Positions 27,225 through 37,039 of a stretch of 64,000 nt of DNA are shown piece by piece. A model generated the notes under the pieces. That model ran no database searches. It was not told the origin of the DNA and was given only the letters and a program-made list of their open reading frames with translations. Source of the stretch: Bifidobacterium dentium JCM 1195 = DSM 20436 (GTDB lineage Bacteria > Actinomycetota > Actinomycetes > Actinomycetales > Bifidobacteriaceae); contig NZ_AP012326.1 of assembly GCF_001042595.1 (NCBI RefSeq), positions 682,001-746,000 of the forward strand, given 5' to 3'. The stretch's first letter is position 1; the number at the start of each line of letters is the position of its first letter. Position numbers and translations under genes: made by a program.

Positions 27225-27422
27225 ATGGACACACAGGTTTCCCAGCTCTGGACCGTAAAAGATCTCGCGCAGTATCTAGGCGTCAGTGTTTCGGCGATCA
27301 ATCACAAGCGATGCTATGCGCCGGATCAGGTTCCGCCGGCCATCAAGATAGGGAGCCGCGTTCGTTGGCGTCCCGAAACCGTTGAGGCATGGCTGGACGC
27401 ACACACGGAGGTGGCTGCATGA
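27225..27422 (+). CDS. xis: Excisionase-like HTH protein
   Basis: 65 residues. LWTVKDLAQYLGVSVSAINH, then PPAIKIGSRVRWRPETVEAWL is the AlpA/helix_turn_helix_17 winged fold of excisionases and element regulators. Starts at ATG 27225 with GGAAGG six bases upstream. It is the first gene of the + strand operon that runs, mostly by overlapping start and stop codons, to 29331. Confidence 0.85.
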   Translation: MDTQVSQLWTVKDLAQYLGVSVSAINHKRCYAPDQVPPAIKIGSRVRWRPETVEAWLDAHTEVAA

Positions 27423-27790
27423 CCGACGTAAGGAAAAAGGCCGCGACGGGGGCAACCGTCACGGCCAGCGAAAAAAGGACTATCCCTAATCCGTCTACCA
27501 GTCTACCCGAGGTGATGCCCCGATGGATACAGGAAACGCCCATGCTGGCAGGTCTGGCGATGACGCCGCTCGCCGCGGGACTGGCCGAATGGCATCCGCT
27601 GGCCGCCCTGATCGTGGCGTTGGCGGGACTGACTGGCGTACTGCTTACACGGAATACATGCGGCTGCTCAACATCCTCCGGGAGATCGGCACGGGCCAAC
27701 GCGCCCGGCCCACGGGTTGTTACTTCGGGGACGGGGTGGCGCGGACCCTCGACGGCACGCCCTTCGAGCCGCTCGACTGGGGAGAGGTGA
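27419..27790 (+). CDS. Small membrane protein, possibly frameshifted
   Basis: Starts at ATG 27419 in a 4-base overlap with xis. Residues 1-80 look like a natural protein with a membrane segment (MLAGLAMTPLAAGLAEWHPLAALIVALAGL, read in pieces). After about residue 80 the sequence becomes Ser/Arg-rich and shadow-like, while a neighbouring frame (-1) becomes protein-like and stops at 27801, just where the next gene starts. Either two genes overlap here or the reading frame changes near 27640. No slippery heptamer is seen. Confidence 0.5.
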   Translation: MTDVRKKAATGATVTASEKRTIPNPSTSLPEVMPRWIQETPMLAGLAMTPLAAGLAEWHPLAALIVALAGLTGVLLTRNTCGCSTSSGRSARANAPGPRVVTSGTGWRGPSTARPSSRSTGER

Positions 27791-27801
27791 GGCAGGCATG
27801 A
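27658..27801 (+). CDS. Short protein overlapping the previous gene in another frame
   Basis: From ATG 27658 this gives 47 residues (MRLLNILREIGTGQ to FEPLDWGEVRQA) with natural composition and a 4-base overlap with the following gene's ATG at 27798. No good ribosome site precedes 27658, so it may instead be the true C-terminus of the 27419 gene after a frame change. Function unknown. Confidence 0.45.
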   Translation: MRLLNILREIGTGQRARPTGCYFGDGVARTLDGTPFEPLDWGEVRQA

Positions 27802-28022
27802 AGGATTTGCGTCTCATTCATTGCGTGGATTACGACAAGTTCGGCGTCCCTACCACGCAACCGGAACTATTGCGGGCGACCCGCGATAACGACACCATCA
27901 CCATCGGCATCGGCGCGGATCCGCTCACCCGCAAGGAATTCGCCATGACCGCGGGAGAAGCACGACGGCTGGCCGACTGGATCCGGCAGGAAATCGGGAG
28001 GAAGATCGATGAACGGCAATGA
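27798..28022 (+). CDS. Small hypothetical protein, 74 aa
   Basis: Starts at ATG 27798, overlapping the previous stop, and ends inside the DUF3631 gene (14-base overlap). The sequence MKDLRLIHCVDYDKFGVPTT, a beta-rich core and a C-terminal helix (GEARRLADWIRQEIGRKIDE) suggest a small alpha/beta protein. Tight coupling on both sides points to a role with the replication ATPase. No family recognised. Confidence 0.65.
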   Translation: MKDLRLIHCVDYDKFGVPTTQPELLRATRDNDTITIGIGADPLTRKEFAMTAGEARRLADWIRQEIGRKIDERQ

Positions 28023-29331
28023 GATGGGAGGCGTGGCGGCCGCGCTATCCCCGAAAAATGTGCCACATGTGCCACTTGGCGACACATCAAGGTTCTCAGG
28101 TGTTACATCGGCGCTACATCCTGTTACGCGTGGCACGTGTGTGGCACGTGAAAACCGCGAGGTAACGCCAAGTGGCACATGTGGCACTTTTTCGGCGGAC
28201 AGCACGGAACGTGGCGACCGGCTGCTGTACGAGACGCGCAGATTCATCACGCAATACGTCGATTTCCCATCCGAGGACTTCGCCACCGCGGTGACGCTGT
28301 GGATCGCGCACACATGGTTCGCCGACACCCTCTACACCACGCCGCGGCTCATATTCTCCAGCCCGGAGAAACGCAGCGGCAAGACCCGCGCGCAGGAGGT
28401 GACCGCGCTGCTATGCCCCAATCCCGTCAACACGATCAATGTGAGCCCGGCCTACCTGTTCCGCAAGCTGCAGCCGGACGAGGGCGACATGCTGCCGACC
28501 ATCTTCCTGGACGAGACGGACGCGCTGTTCACCGGCAAGGCCAGCGAGAACACCGAGGCCATCCGCGGGATCATCAACGCCGGCTACAAGCGTGGCGCGA
28601 CCGTGGGGCGTGCGGAGATCCGCAACAAGACGGTGGAGGTCTGCGACTATCCGGTATTCGCCCCGGTCTGTCTGGCCGGTATCGGCGGACTGCCGGACAC
28701 GATAGAGGACCGTGCCGTGATCGTGCCGATGAAACGCCGCAGGCCGGACACCAGGCTGAAACCGTTCCGCGACCGCAGCGCCACGGCCGAGGCCGCGCCC
28801 TTGCGCGAACGGCTGGAGCGCTGGGGACGGGTGCAGGCGTCGATAGTCGAAACGTGGAGGGATGCCGACTATCCCCGGCTGCCGGACGCGATCCAGGACA
28901 GGGACGCGGACGTGTGGGAGCCGCTGTTCATCGTGGCCGGCCTCGCCGGGGGCCCTTGGCCGGGCATCGCGGCGGCGATAGCGCCGAAAATCATCGCGGG
29001 GCAGCATGTCGAGCCCACCAGCGCCGGCGAGAGGCTGCTCTACGACATTCGCACCGTGTTCGACGCCACCGGGGAGCAGTCACTGCCCACCGTGACCCTG
29101 ATCGGCAGGCTGAAGGAACTGGAGGACTCCCCGTGGGAAACGATGGGGGATTCCGGAATCGGCGTGAGGGATCTGGGCAGGATGCTCAAGCCATACGACA
29201 TCGGGATTAGACACGGACACCAACATTCGATCCGATGGCACGGCAGCCCGGTGCGCGGATACCGACGCGAGGACTTCGAGGACGCGTGGGCGCGATACCT
29301 GCAGCCCGCGCCGGCCGCGCGAACGGCATAG
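28009..29331 (+). CDS. DUF3631 helicase/primase-like ATPase
   Basis: 440 residues. After a low-complexity N-terminus of about 65 residues, encoded by the iteron-like inverted repeat, comes a P-loop core: SSPEKRSGKTRAQE (GKT at 124-126), Walker B TIFLDETD (Asp168), then EAIRGIINAGYKRGATV and GLPDTIEDRAVIVPMKRR. The C-terminal DUF3631 region ends in a winged-helix-like segment (DSGIGVRDLGRMLKPYDI). Such proteins are the replication ATPases of phages and satellites in actinobacteria. No separate primase or polymerase domain is seen. Confidence 0.85.
   Translation: MNGNEMGGVAAALSPKNVPHVPLGDTSRFSGVTSALHPVTRGTCVARENREVTPSGTCGTFSADSTERGDRLLYETRRFITQYVDFPSEDFATAVTLWIAHTWFADTLYTTPRLIFSSPEKRSGKTRAQEVTALLCPNPVNTINVSPAYLFRKLQPDEGDMLPTIFLDETDALFTGKASENTEAIRGIINAGYKRGATVGRAEIRNKTVEVCDYPVFAPVCLAGIGGLPDTIEDRAVIVPMKRRRPDTRLKPFRDRSATAEAAPLRERLERWGRVQASIVETWRDADYPRLPDAIQDRDADVWEPLFIVAGLAGGPWPGIAAAIAPKIIAGQHVEPTSAGERLLYDIRTVFDATGEQSLPTVTLIGRLKELEDSPWETMGDSGIGVRDLGRMLKPYDIGIRHGHQHSIRWHGSPVRGYRREDFEDAWARYLQPAPAARTA
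28051..28195. repeat. Iteron-like inverted repeat inside the 5' end of the DUF3631 gene
   Basis: A 22-bp exact inverted repeat (28060-28081 and 28166-28187) extends to about 30 bp per arm with one unpaired base. It contains GTGGCAC or its complement six times: two per arm, plus two at about 28131 and 28141. This pattern is typical of initiator-binding iterons at replication origins. Confidence 0.75.
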
Positions 29332-29366
29332 GCCGCGGCACCCATGTCCTTAAGGGGTATCGAGAT

Positions 29367-29606
29367 ATGACGAACATCCTGCATTACATCGACGACTCGA
29401 CGCCGGACGGCACCAGGACGACCACGCTATGCGGTTCCCCGCTGACCGCGGACCGCGCGGGAGCCGCCAGCATCATGGCGACCGGGAGCTGGACCATGTG
29501 CCCCTTGTGCGAGCTGCGCCGCACGCTGATCGGCATGGGACTGGAAGCGGACCCCTACCCGGAACGCCCGGCACGACGGCGATGGGAACAGCCCCCGCTG
29601 TTCTAG
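29367..29606 (+). CDS. Small Cys-containing hypothetical protein, 79 aa
   Basis: Starts at ATG 29367 with AAGGGG nine bases upstream. Cysteines occur in TTTLCGSPL and TMCPLCELRR; a CxxC plus an upstream Cys could bind zinc. The C-terminus (PYPERPARRRWEQPPLF) is basic and proline-rich. No family recognised. It follows the ATPase gene in the same direction and may be a small nucleic-acid-binding accessory. Confidence 0.6.
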   Translation: MTNILHYIDDSTPDGTRTTTLCGSPLTADRAGAASIMATGSWTMCPLCELRRTLIGMGLEADPYPERPARRRWEQPPLF

Positions 29607-29675
29607 CCTCGCCGCCACGAATCCCGACCGGCTTCGCGAACCATCAACAACCAACCATCCGAAAGGAAGCATGAA

Positions 29676-30281
29676 ATGACCACCACAACCACCACCACAA
29701 CCACCACCAAGGCCGACGCGACCGTCATCGACGTGGACGCCGACGGGCGCATCACGCCTCCGGTCTACCCGCACGTCGCCGGCGAGGCGTGGGTGTTCGA
29801 CACCGACTGGGCCGAGGACGCCATACTGCTGTTCGACGGCACGGACCCGGTCTACGGGTTCGAGTACCGCATCTACCTCAACGACGACGAGGACATGCCC
29901 CGCGCGTCCCTGATCTGCGACGGCTACGACGACACGTTCGACACGGCCGGCATCGTCCACGATCTCGCCGACGCGACCGCCGACGGGTTCGTCGCGTGGC
30001 TGCACGACTGCGCCGCCTGCTACTCGTGGACCCGCGCGCTGGCCGCCACGGGCGGGCTCGCCACGCTATTGGAGCAGCGGCTGCTGCCCGAACGCGGGAC
30101 CGGGAGGGCGACGGACCGGCTGCGCCTGTACGAGTCGCTGCTCATGGCCGCCGCCCGCGAACTGCGGGACGTGCTCGACCGCCGGAACCTCGCGTTGGAG
30201 ATGCTGTTCGACGCGCACGGCGCGACATGGGCCGTCAGGGCGAACGAACACGACGAGACCGTATACGAATGCGCAGCCTGA
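29676..30281 (+). CDS. Hypothetical acidic protein with poly-Thr N-terminus, 201 aa
   Basis: ATG 29676 follows GAAAGGAAG. The first residues are M followed by ten Thr, encoded by an ACC/ACA tract that is a possible slippage site. The rest is acidic with many Asp and Trp (AWVFDTDWAEDAILLFDG, YLNDDEDMPRASLICDGYDD) and a helical C-terminal half. It has no signal peptide or membrane segment. Highly acidic small proteins of mobile elements often mimic DNA and block nucleases, but that is only a suggestion here. Confidence 0.65.
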   Translation: MTTTTTTTTTTKADATVIDVDADGRITPPVYPHVAGEAWVFDTDWAEDAILLFDGTDPVYGFEYRIYLNDDEDMPRASLICDGYDDTFDTAGIVHDLADATADGFVAWLHDCAACYSWTRALAATGGLATLLEQRLLPERGTGRATDRLRLYESLLMAAARELRDVLDRRNLALEMLFDAHGATWAVRANEHDETVYECAA

Positions 30282-30334
30282 CCGAGGTGCGCGCTTGGCT
30301 CAAAGGCGTGGAACTCAGGGAACAAGGGGAGTGA
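30269..30334 (+). CDS. Possible 21-residue peptide
   Basis: An ATG at 30269 lies inside the previous gene and the frame ends at 30332-30334. The peptide MRSLTEVRAWLKGVELREQG is protein-like, but there is no clear ribosome site. It would be translated only by coupling. Weak call. Confidence 0.3.
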   Translation: MRSLTEVRAWLKGVELREQGE

Positions 30335-30411
30335 ACGGCCCCGTAACGGATTTTGCGCCGCCCGCGCGCTTCGCGGGCACCCAACCCCTCATACAGTAAG
30401 GAGATAAACAC

Positions 30412-30525
30412 ATGAACGACAAGCAGATCAGCCCGAAGGCCATGCTCGACTGGGTGGACGCGATGGAAAGCGTCGAATACGCCGAGGACGTCCTGCGGCA
30501 GGCCGACGAGGCGGGCATCGAGTAG
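30412..30525 (+). CDS. Small acidic protein, 37 aa
   Basis: ATG 30412 has an excellent AAGGAG site at the right distance. The protein MNDKQISPKAMLDWVDAMES...EYAEDVLRQADEAGIE is acidic and helical. A GC-rich hairpin (cgcgcgcttcgcgggc, near 30363) precedes it. It lies between the accessory genes and the capsid gene. No function can be assigned; the ribosome site makes translation likely. Confidence 0.6.
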   Translation: MNDKQISPKAMLDWVDAMESVEYAEDVLRQADEAGIE

Positions 30526-30554
30526 ACCCCGTCCCCGCAGTGTTCCCCATTGAC

Positions 30555-30610
30555 CGGCGGCCGTTGTGGTAGCATGGGACGTATCGGGCCCATGCGCCGA
30601 ACGGCCGCCG
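30555..30610. repeat. Two-tier stem-loop upstream of the capsid gene
   Basis: Outer arms CGGCGGCCGTT (30555-30565) and its exact complement (30600-30610). Inner arms GCATGGG (30572-30578) and CCCATGC (30589-30595). The rest of the 30526-30804 intergenic stretch has no gene and ends in a T-rich segment before the capsid ribosome site. Confidence 0.75.
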
Positions 30611-30804
30611 ACCTTTCCGGTTCGCGAACGTTCCGCCGGGGTTCGGACGATCAGCCAGCGACGGCCGGCATCAACGCCCGCCAACGTTCGCAACCGTGAA
30701 CGGCCGGACACGCGGCCATCCGCCACATATGGCATGGCAGGGATGCGTGCTTTCCGACCAGCAGCATATTTTCCCTTTTTCTATTTTTTAAGGCTGATTC
30801 ATCT

Positions 30805-32811
30805 ATGCATATCAAAAGCAACGAATCGCATATCGCGGTAAAAGGCGACAAGACGGGCCGGTCCTTGCAGGAAGGCCAGTTCACCGCCTACGCGTCCACA
30901 TGGACGCGCACGCCCGACTGCTACGGCGACGTGGTACGCAAGGGCGCGTTCGCCGACACGCTGCGCGCGTGGGGCGAAACGGGGGACAGCATCCCCATCC
31001 TGTACGGGCACAACGAGTCCGACCCCGACTACAACATCGGCTACGTGACCGAGGCCGTGGAGGACGATCACGGCCTGCGCGTCACCGGCCAGCTCGACAT
31101 CGACACGAACCCGAGGGCCATGCAGGTGTACAGGCTGCTCAAGGGCCACCGGCTCAACCAGATGTCGTTCGGCTACGAGGTCATCGACCAAGGGCCGGCC
31201 GACAGCATGGCGGGCCAGTGCAACGAACTGCGCGCGGTCAAGCTCCTCGAGGTCTCCATCGTGCCGCGTGGCGCGAACCCGGACACCAGCATCGAGGGCG
31301 TCAAGCAGGCCCCGGCCGAAACGTACACGCCGAACACGTCCGGCATGACCTCCGAGCAGGTCAAGGCCGCGTACGCCGAACAGTTCCAGCGCAACACCAC
31401 CCATCTGGCGGACGCCCACAGGAAACTCACCAAGGGCGTGGACGACGGGAGCAGGGAGCGCATCCTCGACGCCAACCGGCGCATACTGCAATACCTCGAA
31501 GATCAGAGCCCGCACACCATCTTCACCAAGAGTGCAATGGACAAGCAGACCGAGCAGGCCGGCACCATCCGCCGGCGGGCGCAGATCGAGCAGCGCGCCA
31601 TCACGCCCGAGGAACAGGCCACGCTGGACAATTACGAACTCTTCAAGGAGTTCCGCCAAGACCTTGAACAGAGGGCACGCAAGGAAGACGAGAAGCTTCG
31701 CCGCATGCTGGCCGCGTCCGTACCGTCCGACGACGTGTCAATCCACTCCCTTACCGCAACATCGAAAGCAGGATACGAGGAAACCATGAACGACAACATC
31801 AACACCAAGGCATACACCTTCGCCCGCAACGAGGACAACGGCCACGCGATGAACCCGACCCTGAGGAAGGGCCGCGTCGCCATCCGCAGCGTCAAGGAAT
31901 CCATGAACGCCGCATGGAACGGCCACAACGCCACGAACGCGACCAAGACGGCCCCCGCACTGACCGGCAGCGCGATCTTCCCCGTGCCGATCATCAACGC
32001 GAACGAGCCCATCCGCGACGCCGCCGACGAGGTGCCGCCCCAGCTGCTCGAATACATTCCCGCGTTCCTCTGCCAGAGCGGCGACTACGACATACTTATG
32101 GAGAAGACCCCGGACAATCCCGGTTCCGCCGCCGTGGTGCCGGCCGGACAGGAGAAGCCGACCTTCAGCATCGGACTCGAGAAGCAGCGCCGCCAGCTCA
32201 AGGTAATCGCGGTACTGTCCGACCCCATCGACAAGTACGTGCTGCTGGGTGGCGGCGAATACGGCGGGCTCGACGTGCAGGAACACATCACCGGCCGGCT
32301 GTACACCGAGATCCTGCGCACCCTCGAAAGGGAGATCCTCACCGGCGACGGCAGCGACGCCCACCTGCTCGGACTCGACCACATCGAAGGCGTCAAGACG
32401 CAGGCGTTCGCCGGAGGAATCCTCGACACCATCGTCAACGGCATCGCCCAGATCGAACGGCAGGGCATCACGGTACAGACCATCGCCATCAGCCCGGCCG
32501 ACTGGCTGGCCGTATGCACCGCCAAGGACACCACCGGCCGCTACCTGACCAACAACGCCATCGACCCGGTGAACATGCGTCTTTGGGGCAACAACGTGGC
32601 CGTGGCCGCCGGACTGCCCGAAGGCACGGCATGGGTCATCGGCTCGGGCTCCCTGCAGATCGCCACCGACGCGACGATGGCCCTCGCATGGGACGCGTAC
32701 GGCACCCTGTTCAAGACCAACGCCGTGCAGTTCCGACTCGAGGCACGCTACAGCCTCGACGCGCTCAAACCGCACGCGCTGTGCAAGGTCAGCCTGAGCG
32801 CCGGCAAGTAA
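30805..32811 (+). CDS. HK97-type prohead protease-major capsid protein fusion (satellite)
   Basis: 668 residues. Residues about 15-165 are a prohead protease with H69 (YGHNES), S121 (NQMSFGY) and E149 (LLEVSIVPRG). Residues 170-325 are a charged, helical linker resembling a scaffold. Residues 328-668 are an HK97-fold capsid subunit (YIPAFLCQSGDYDILME, ITGRLYTEILRTLEREIL, FRLEARYSLDALKPHALCKV). An ATG at 31786, preceded by GAGGAAA, begins the capsid part and could act as an internal start. It shows no obvious similarity to the prophage capsid at 5213. It is the only structural gene in the element. Confidence 0.92.
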   Translation: MHIKSNESHIAVKGDKTGRSLQEGQFTAYASTWTRTPDCYGDVVRKGAFADTLRAWGETGDSIPILYGHNESDPDYNIGYVTEAVEDDHGLRVTGQLDIDTNPRAMQVYRLLKGHRLNQMSFGYEVIDQGPADSMAGQCNELRAVKLLEVSIVPRGANPDTSIEGVKQAPAETYTPNTSGMTSEQVKAAYAEQFQRNTTHLADAHRKLTKGVDDGSRERILDANRRILQYLEDQSPHTIFTKSAMDKQTEQAGTIRRRAQIEQRAITPEEQATLDNYELFKEFRQDLEQRARKEDEKLRRMLAASVPSDDVSIHSLTATSKAGYEETMNDNINTKAYTFARNEDNGHAMNPTLRKGRVAIRSVKESMNAAWNGHNATNATKTAPALTGSAIFPVPIINANEPIRDAADEVPPQLLEYIPAFLCQSGDYDILMEKTPDNPGSAAVVPAGQEKPTFSIGLEKQRRQLKVIAVLSDPIDKYVLLGGGEYGGLDVQEHITGRLYTEILRTLEREILTGDGSDAHLLGLDHIEGVKTQAFAGGILDTIVNGIAQIERQGITVQTIAISPADWLAVCTAKDTTGRYLTNNAIDPVNMRLWGNNVAVAAGLPEGTAWVIGSGSLQIATDATMALAWDAYGTLFKTNAVQFRLEARYSLDALKPHALCKVSLSAGK

Positions 32812-33107
32812 CCATTCCTCCCCGCCATCCGTCCTTAGCGTTTCCATCGGACGGCGGGGACACGCACGGGCCCGGCCGAACGCCTCCCTACCGGCCGGGC
32901 CCACCCCCACACCCTAGGGGGCGTTCCGAAAGTTCGATGGAGGGCGCCAAAAGCGCGCCGCCGAAACTCTCCTTTTCGTGTCTGGGGTTTATGGGGCCGA
33001 ACCACCGGCAGGGATGCCGGCATGGCGTCGTTTTCCACGGGGTGGTCACGTCGGCCCCGACCGTGTGCATCGCGCACATGGTTGCCGCCCGCGCGCATGA
33101 GGGTGAG

Positions 33108-33128
33108 CTGTGCGTATCATACGCACAG
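33108..33128. repeat. 21-bp perfect palindrome
   Basis: CTGTGCGTAT-C-ATACGCACAG, with 10-base half-sites around a central C. It shares the TGCGTA core with the operator-like sites at 27106-27208, suggesting the same regulator may bind both ends of the element. Confidence 0.7.
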
Positions 33129-33659
33129 TTGGGTTCGGGATACTCGCCAAGGGAGTACCCCGGATATGGGGATTTCCCATGTTCGCCCGGCAACGAATCG
33201 TTGACGGGTTCAGTATTCATGAAGTCACCGCCGTTGGCTCGTTCGATGAACCTCCCTAATACGGAGGATACTGATTCTGAGAGGGTACATGTCCCATCGG
33301 TACCCTTGAAATGGTAAGGGTTTCTTGGGTTTACCAGATGGCCCTGCAGTATCCTCATTGCCTATCGATACCTCTCAAAAGTCGTAGGCCACGTGGGGCA
33401 CGTGGGCCACACGGGACACATGCGCGGCCTATGTGTCCTATCCGGCCTACGTGTCCTACGCCATTCGCATGGTGTCCCTGGACCCGACCTAGGGCGTCGG
33501 CATTCCACCGACCCATGCACCCACATCATGATTCGTGAGATCGCGTGTCCTAGTGTATGTGACACCAGAATTGGCCGGCATTTACTCGGCAGAATCAACT
33601 GCATCATCTGACATCCGGTTATACCGGTTGTCCTGTATTTCTAAAGGCGACGACAATTC

Positions 33660-35254
<1,595 letters not shown>

Positions 35255-35288
35255 GCCTGACCGGCCGGTGGGCCGGGCGGCAGCTATG

Positions 35289-35327
35289 AGGTGGTATCGA
35301 ACCTTTATGGTTTGATACCACCTTTTG
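35289..35327 (+). terminator. Intrinsic terminator after guaB
   Basis: AGGTGGTATC...AACC pairs with GGTT...GATACCACCT around a short loop, followed by TTTTG. Confidence 0.85.
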
Positions 35328-35394
35328 TTTGTAGGTACTGAATGACTTGGAACGGGCCGCCATAATGGTCCGCCATGTGATTGAATGGGCTTTT

Positions 35395-35795
35395 GCCTGT
35401 GAGAACCGGTCCGTTACCCAACGGTTGCGCCCCCAACCCCTGCTGTTGCGGGCCGTGTCCTGCAAGAACCATCCCATTGCCCGACAGTCATTCCCCAGAC
35501 CCCAACTCCGGAAGCCGTATCCTGCGAGAGCCGTTCCGTTGCCCGACGGCTACGTCCCCAACCCCCTGCTGTCATAGGCCATGTCCCGCGAGAGCCGACC
35601 CGTTGCCCGACGGTTGCGCCCCCCAACCCCGCCGTTGCGGGCCGTGCCCTGCGAGAACCGGCCCATTATCCAACAGCTACAACCCCGAACATGGTCATCA
35701 GGGGCCGCGCCCCGCGAGAACCGGTCCGTTACCCTGCAACCGTGCCCCAAGCACCACATCTGGAGCTGTGGCCGTAGAGAACCGGCTTATTGCCC
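35395..35795. repeat. Left array of about seven 60-64-bp imperfect repeats
   Basis: The anchor GAGAACCGG or its variants recurs at about 35401, 35464, 35526, 35590, 35652, 35716 and 35776, followed by a conserved CCGTTGCCCGACGG-like block. The units diverge by up to 30 percent. There is no stable open frame and no unique spacer. The array is the reverse complement of the one at 37040-37420. Confidence 0.8.
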
Positions 35796-35879
35796 CAAAA
35801 ACCAGCCACTGAGAATGATTCCCGCACGAATCCGATGCATTTCGGGTGCAGATGAATCAATCCCCGGTCCGAAGACTGT

Positions 35880-36863
35880 CTATGACAAACTGGGTTGCAT
35901 TCGTACGAACGGGCGAGGCACTCCGGCTTGGCAGAGCTTGCTTACCAGGCCAGTTCGATTCACTGCGTCTTCGTAATACAAACGTACTATTTTGGTCACG
36001 CCCCAACTGCAGAGCGACTGCTCGCGATCTCGTTGTTCATTGACGATTGTCTGGATGTTTTTCCTGTCGGTCATCATGGGATCGGTGTACTTCGCCATGC
36101 CATCGTATTCGGCGACGATAATCCGTCCGTCAGGCAGGAACCAGATGAAATCGACCCGATACCATTTACCGCCACCGGATGGATCATGGATTACGTGCTG
36201 GATGAGCGGATTTTGGAATCCTTCCTCGATCATCGTTGCGCGGGTGAACGATTCGCCTCCGTTGTCGGATAGTGGGTTGCAGTACGCAAGCAGTTTCTTC
36301 AAAGCATCTGTGTTTCGCCGAATCCTTGGAATGAGGTCCGTGATTTTCTCGCTAAGCTCTGAATCCTGTGCCATTGCGGAATCGAAGATGGGCAACACCT
36401 TGCGGAAAGGGAACATCAACGAGCAGTCAAGAAGCGTCCGTTCCGGTGTGGTGACGCGTATTCCGTTGATGATTCGTTCGGAAATCCTTGGCATGTAGAT
36501 GCGCCCAAGAGCATGATTCGTAGGTTTTTGATTGCCGCGCGAGCAGTCCGCGCGGTATATTCCGCTTGCATGTATGCTCCATGGATGTTCATATCCATAT
36601 ACGGCCACTGCGCTCGGACCGGCAAAGATGATTCGTGGATTTTGGATCTGCAGGGCGCGAACCTGATGAATGGTTCTTTGTGCAGGGTCCAATGTGTTCC
36701 AGTATTCGTTCTCCATGAAGAGGCCACGGTGCGGCGAGCAAAGTTCCCCGTGCTCCACTCGCTTACGCAGCGCCTTCCCGTCGGCCTGCGTTGCGGGGAT
36801 GGCGCATCGGCTCTCACGCTTTGCCTCTTGAAGAAGTTGGACACATCGCTTGTTCGTTCTCAT
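35880..36863 (-). CDS. AbiEi-like N-terminal domain with PD-(D/E)XK-like endonuclease domain
   Basis: 327 residues. Residues 1-50 (LLQEAKRESRCAIPATQADG, LCSPHRGLFM) resemble the winged helix of AbiEi-type antitoxins, and 75-150 (AGPSAVAVYGYE, ERTLLDCSLMF) continue that family's body. Residues 200-300 look like a DUF559/Vsr-type nuclease: GGESFTR (E204), RVDFIWF (D238), IIVAEYDG (E252). No AbiEii toxin partner is adjacent. There is no ribosome site, and a TATCTT box 7 bases before ATG suggests a leaderless mRNA. Less GC-rich than neighbours and framed by inverted repeat arrays, so it was probably acquired. Confidence 0.65.
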   Translation of the reverse strand: MRTNKRCVQLLQEAKRESRCAIPATQADGKALRKRVEHGELCSPHRGLFMENEYWNTLDPAQRTIHQVRALQIQNPRIIFAGPSAVAVYGYEHPWSIHASGIYRADCSRGNQKPTNHALGRIYMPRISERIINGIRVTTPERTLLDCSLMFPFRKVLPIFDSAMAQDSELSEKITDLIPRIRRNTDALKKLLAYCNPLSDNGGESFTRATMIEEGFQNPLIQHVIHDPSGGGKWYRVDFIWFLPDGRIIVAEYDGMAKYTDPMMTDRKNIQTIVNEQRDREQSLCSWGVTKIVRLYYEDAVNRTGLVSKLCQAGVPRPFVRMQPSLS

Positions 36864-37039
36864 GAGAGCGAAGATAAATCATTTGGTTTGTGCGGATGAT
36901 GTTTTTTCGTCCTGTGGTCGGAGAATGGCCTATTGGCGTGTCGGAAGCTGAAGAACCTTGAAAATCCAACCTTTTCCGATGTGGATAACTTCTCCCATTG
37001 TCGCGTCATGGTATTGGTCCATGGGCCAACGTGGGCAAT

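Noticed and set aside
32888..33358. 156-codon open frame on the - strand at the end of the element
   Set aside because: Composition is Pro/Cys/Arg-rich and irregular, no ribosome site, and it crosses several palindromes; most likely non-coding.
35395..35795. Repeat array as CRISPR
   Set aside because: Units of about 63 bp are contiguous and degenerate with no unique spacers of fixed length, and no cas gene is present.
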